Below, piece by piece: positions 62,717-64,000 of a stretch of DNA of 64,000 bases. The stretch comes from Marinobacter salinexigens (GTDB lineage Bacteria; Pseudomonadota; Gammaproteobacteria; Pseudomonadales; Oleiphilaceae). Every line of letters begins with the position of its first letter. Position 1 is the first letter of the stretch. The stretch is taken from the NCBI RefSeq assembly GCF_008370345.1, contig NZ_VTUU01000009.1, positions 81,414 through 145,413 of the forward strand. Reading direction: 5' to 3'. The notes below the pieces were generated by a model, which worked only from the letters and a program-made list of their open reading frames with translations, was not told where the DNA came from and searched no databases. The translations under genes were made by a program, and so were the position numbers.

Positions 62717-62745
62717 AAAAACGCGGCCCGAGTGGCCGCGTTTTT
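62717..62745 (+). terminator. Rho-independent terminator after ilvC
   Basis: AAAAACGCGGCC / GGCCGCGTTTTT with a 5-base loop. A possible pssA -10 (TATACT, 62750-62755) follows immediately. Confidence 0.9.
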
Positions 62746-62785
62746 CGTATATACTCCGCCCAAATGCTTTCCGGAGTAATTGGAA

Positions 62786-63622
62786 ATGACTGACGATAAG
62801 AAGCAAGACGATTCCGTATCAAACAATCACCCACTCGAAAACGATGCGGGCGCGAACCCTCACTGTGATGTCGAGGCGGGTGAGGTGGTTGAAGAGGAGT
62901 TGGTTGGGGGTGCCCCGGTTCGCCGCAGAGGTATATACCTTCTTCCCAATGCGTTAACCACCGCCTCACTGTTTTCCGGCTTCTATGCCATTGTGTCTGC
63001 GGCCAATGGGGTATTTGATAACGCTGCCATTGCTATTTTCGTGTCCATGATACTTGATGGGCTCGATGGCCGGGTTGCGCGCATGACCAATACCCAGAGT
63101 AAATTCGGTGAAGAGTACGATTCCCTGGCGGATATGGTCGCCTTTGGCGTTGCCCCTGGGCTGGTCGCATTTTTCTGGTCGCTGAACGGGTTCGGAAAAG
63201 TGGGGTGGGCCGTTACGTTTATTTATGTTGCGGGTACTGCGCTCCGTCTCGCGCGTTTCAATACTCAGATCGGTTCGGTCGACAAGAAGTTCTTTGTCGG
63301 GTTGGCGAGCCCCTCAGCCGCAGGTTGTGTTGCCGGCCTGGTTTGGTGCTTCCATACGTTTGAATCATCAACCTGGCTGACGCTGCTTACAATGCTGGTT
63401 GTCGCTGGTACGGGTGTATTGATGGTAAGTAATGTGCTCTACCGCAGTTTCAAAGATCTTGATCTGCGGGGGCGGGTGCCTTTTGCGGCCATTCTCCTGG
63501 TTGTATTGGCGTTTGTTGTCGTTGCGGTAGATCCAGCGACGGTATTGTTCGTCGGTTTTCTGGCCTATTCGTTGTCTGGGCCGATCCGGGCCCTGTTTCG
63601 CAGAAAGCCTCGCAGGGCTTAG
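62786..63622 (+). CDS. pssA: CDP-diacylglycerol-serine O-phosphatidyltransferase
   Basis: Integral membrane enzyme making phosphatidylserine, the precursor of phosphatidylethanolamine. The 278-residue protein has an acidic cytoplasmic N terminus of about 50 residues and about seven or eight hydrophobic helices. The CDP-alcohol phosphotransferase motif is complete, with Asp91/Asp94, Gly95, Arg99, Gly108, Asp112 and Asp116. GGAG lies nine bases before the ATG; TTG 62780 is a less likely start. This is the multi-spanning type, not the E. coli ribosome-associated type. It follows ilvC, as in Pseudomonas. Confidence 0.93.
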   Translation: MTDDKKQDDSVSNNHPLENDAGANPHCDVEAGEVVEEELVGGAPVRRRGIYLLPNALTTASLFSGFYAIVSAANGVFDNAAIAIFVSMILDGLDGRVARMTNTQSKFGEEYDSLADMVAFGVAPGLVAFFWSLNGFGKVGWAVTFIYVAGTALRLARFNTQIGSVDKKFFVGLASPSAAGCVAGLVWCFHTFESSTWLTLLTMLVVAGTGVLMVSNVLYRSFKDLDLRGRVPFAAILLVVLAFVVVAVDPATVLFVGFLAYSLSGPIRALFRRKPRRA

Positions 63623-63719
63623 TGGTTAAATTTCGATCGGTTTTCGCCTGTTTCTGCTTGCTTTTTGTGCTGGGGGTAGGTGGAAACCGAAGCATTGGGA
63701 AATAAGTTGAAAAAGGTCG

Positions 63720-63747
63720 TTGACAGTTTTCCTGAGGGCTGTAGAAT
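63720..63747 (+). promoter_or_regulatory. rRNA operon promoter P1
   Basis: Consensus TTGACA, 16-base spacer, TAGAAT, followed by GCGC. It is the upstream of two identical-type promoters before an rRNA leader. Confidence 0.8.
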
Positions 63748-63854
63748 GCGCACCACTTCTGAGGGACAAGACGCCGAACGGGGTCGGTTCTGAAGAGTTA
63801 ACCACTTGAAAATGTTGGAGAAAAAGTTTTACGGATTCTTCGAAAAATAAGTGG

Positions 63855-63882
63855 TTGACAAGGTCGGGATTCGATGTAGAAT
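63855..63882 (+). promoter_or_regulatory. rRNA operon promoter P2
   Basis: TTGACA, 16-base spacer, TAGAAT, then a GC-rich discriminator (ACGCGGCC). An A/T-rich stretch (about 63818-63850) just upstream could be an UP element. Confidence 0.85.
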
Positions 63883-63894
63883 ACGCGGCCTTGA

Positions 63895-63922
63895 TTGAGC
63901 AGAGGCTCAACGCTCTTTAAAA
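63895..63922 (+). promoter_or_regulatory. rRNA leader boxB-boxA antitermination site
   Basis: A 6-base hairpin (TTGAGC / GCTCAA, loop AGAG) followed directly by GCTCTTTAAAA, a boxA that NusB/NusE would bind. The remaining 78 bases are rRNA leader. The 16S gene itself is not in the window. Confidence 0.85.
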
Positions 63923-64000
63923 AGTTAACCAAGTAATTCGTGTGGGCGCTGACTGGGGTATTTCGGACACGAAATATCGAGACAGCGACTCGTCGAAATT

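Overview
The window is 64 kb of a gammaproteobacterial chromosome made almost entirely of core genes. Several gene strings match the order I remember from Pseudomonas: pilQ-aroK-aroB-(SPOR ATPase)-gltB-gltD-hemE, nrdR-ribD-ribB-ribH-nusB-thiL-pgpA, ispB / rplU-rpmA-obgE-proB / rpsT / murJ-ribF-ileS-lspA-fkpB-ispH, and pilS-pilR-fimT. Together with a wax ester synthase/diacylglycerol acyltransferase (WS/DGAT) and the general protein similarity, this points to Marinobacter or a close relative. The genus is inferred from memory of gene order and protein sequence, not from a search. There is no prophage, insertion sequence, CRISPR array or tRNA gene in the window.

Layout. (1) 0-12.7 kb: 3' part of the pilus secretin gene pilQ, two shikimate genes (aroK, aroB), a membrane AAA/SPOR protein with a 17-copy hexamer repeat, glutamate synthase (gltB, gltD) behind a good sigma70 promoter, and hemE. 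(2) 12.7-16.3 kb: a PilZ protein of the MapZ/PA4608 type next to radA, then the ABC-F factor ettA. (3) 16.5-23.2 kb: glyA, nrdR and a tightly packed riboflavin/nusB/thiL/pgpA operon. In it ribB carries a GTP cyclohydrolase II-like domain without zinc ligands, and no riboflavin synthase gene lies between ribD and ribB. (4) 23.2-28 kb: the more accessory part, with a small DUF6316 protein, a DUF2057 lipoprotein, the WS/DGAT, and a YhaJ-like LysR regulator divergent from a glutathionyl-hydroquinone reductase. (5) 28-40.4 kb: ispB divergent from rplU-rpmA, then obgE, proB, rpsT, murJ, ribF, ileS, lspA, fkpB, ispH. (6) 40.6-51.1 kb: type IV pilus minor pilins (fimU, pilV, pilW, pilX, pilY1, pilE) facing fimT-pilR-pilS. 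(7) 51.2-58.9 kb: nadE, bamD, rluD, pgeF, clpB with a heat-shock promoter, and a DUF4124 protein. (8) 59-64 kb: ilvI-ilvH-ilvC, pssA, and at the very end two tandem strong promoters plus boxB/boxA of an rRNA operon whose 16S gene starts beyond the window.

How the parts fit together: pilQ, the minor-pilin cluster and the PilSR two-component system all serve the type IV pilus, and the PilZ protein probably links c-di-GMP to motility. The remaining genes are biosynthesis (shikimate, glutamate, haem, riboflavin, thiamine, isoprenoid, branched-chain amino acids, NAD, phosphatidylserine), translation, and envelope assembly. I found no clearly new multi-gene system. The observations most worth checking are the inverted fimU-pilE block and the short reading frame at its head, the degenerate ribB with missing riboflavin synthase, the hydroquinone-sensor gene pair, the active-site variation in the WS/DGAT, and several well-formed but unexplained inverted repeats between genes.
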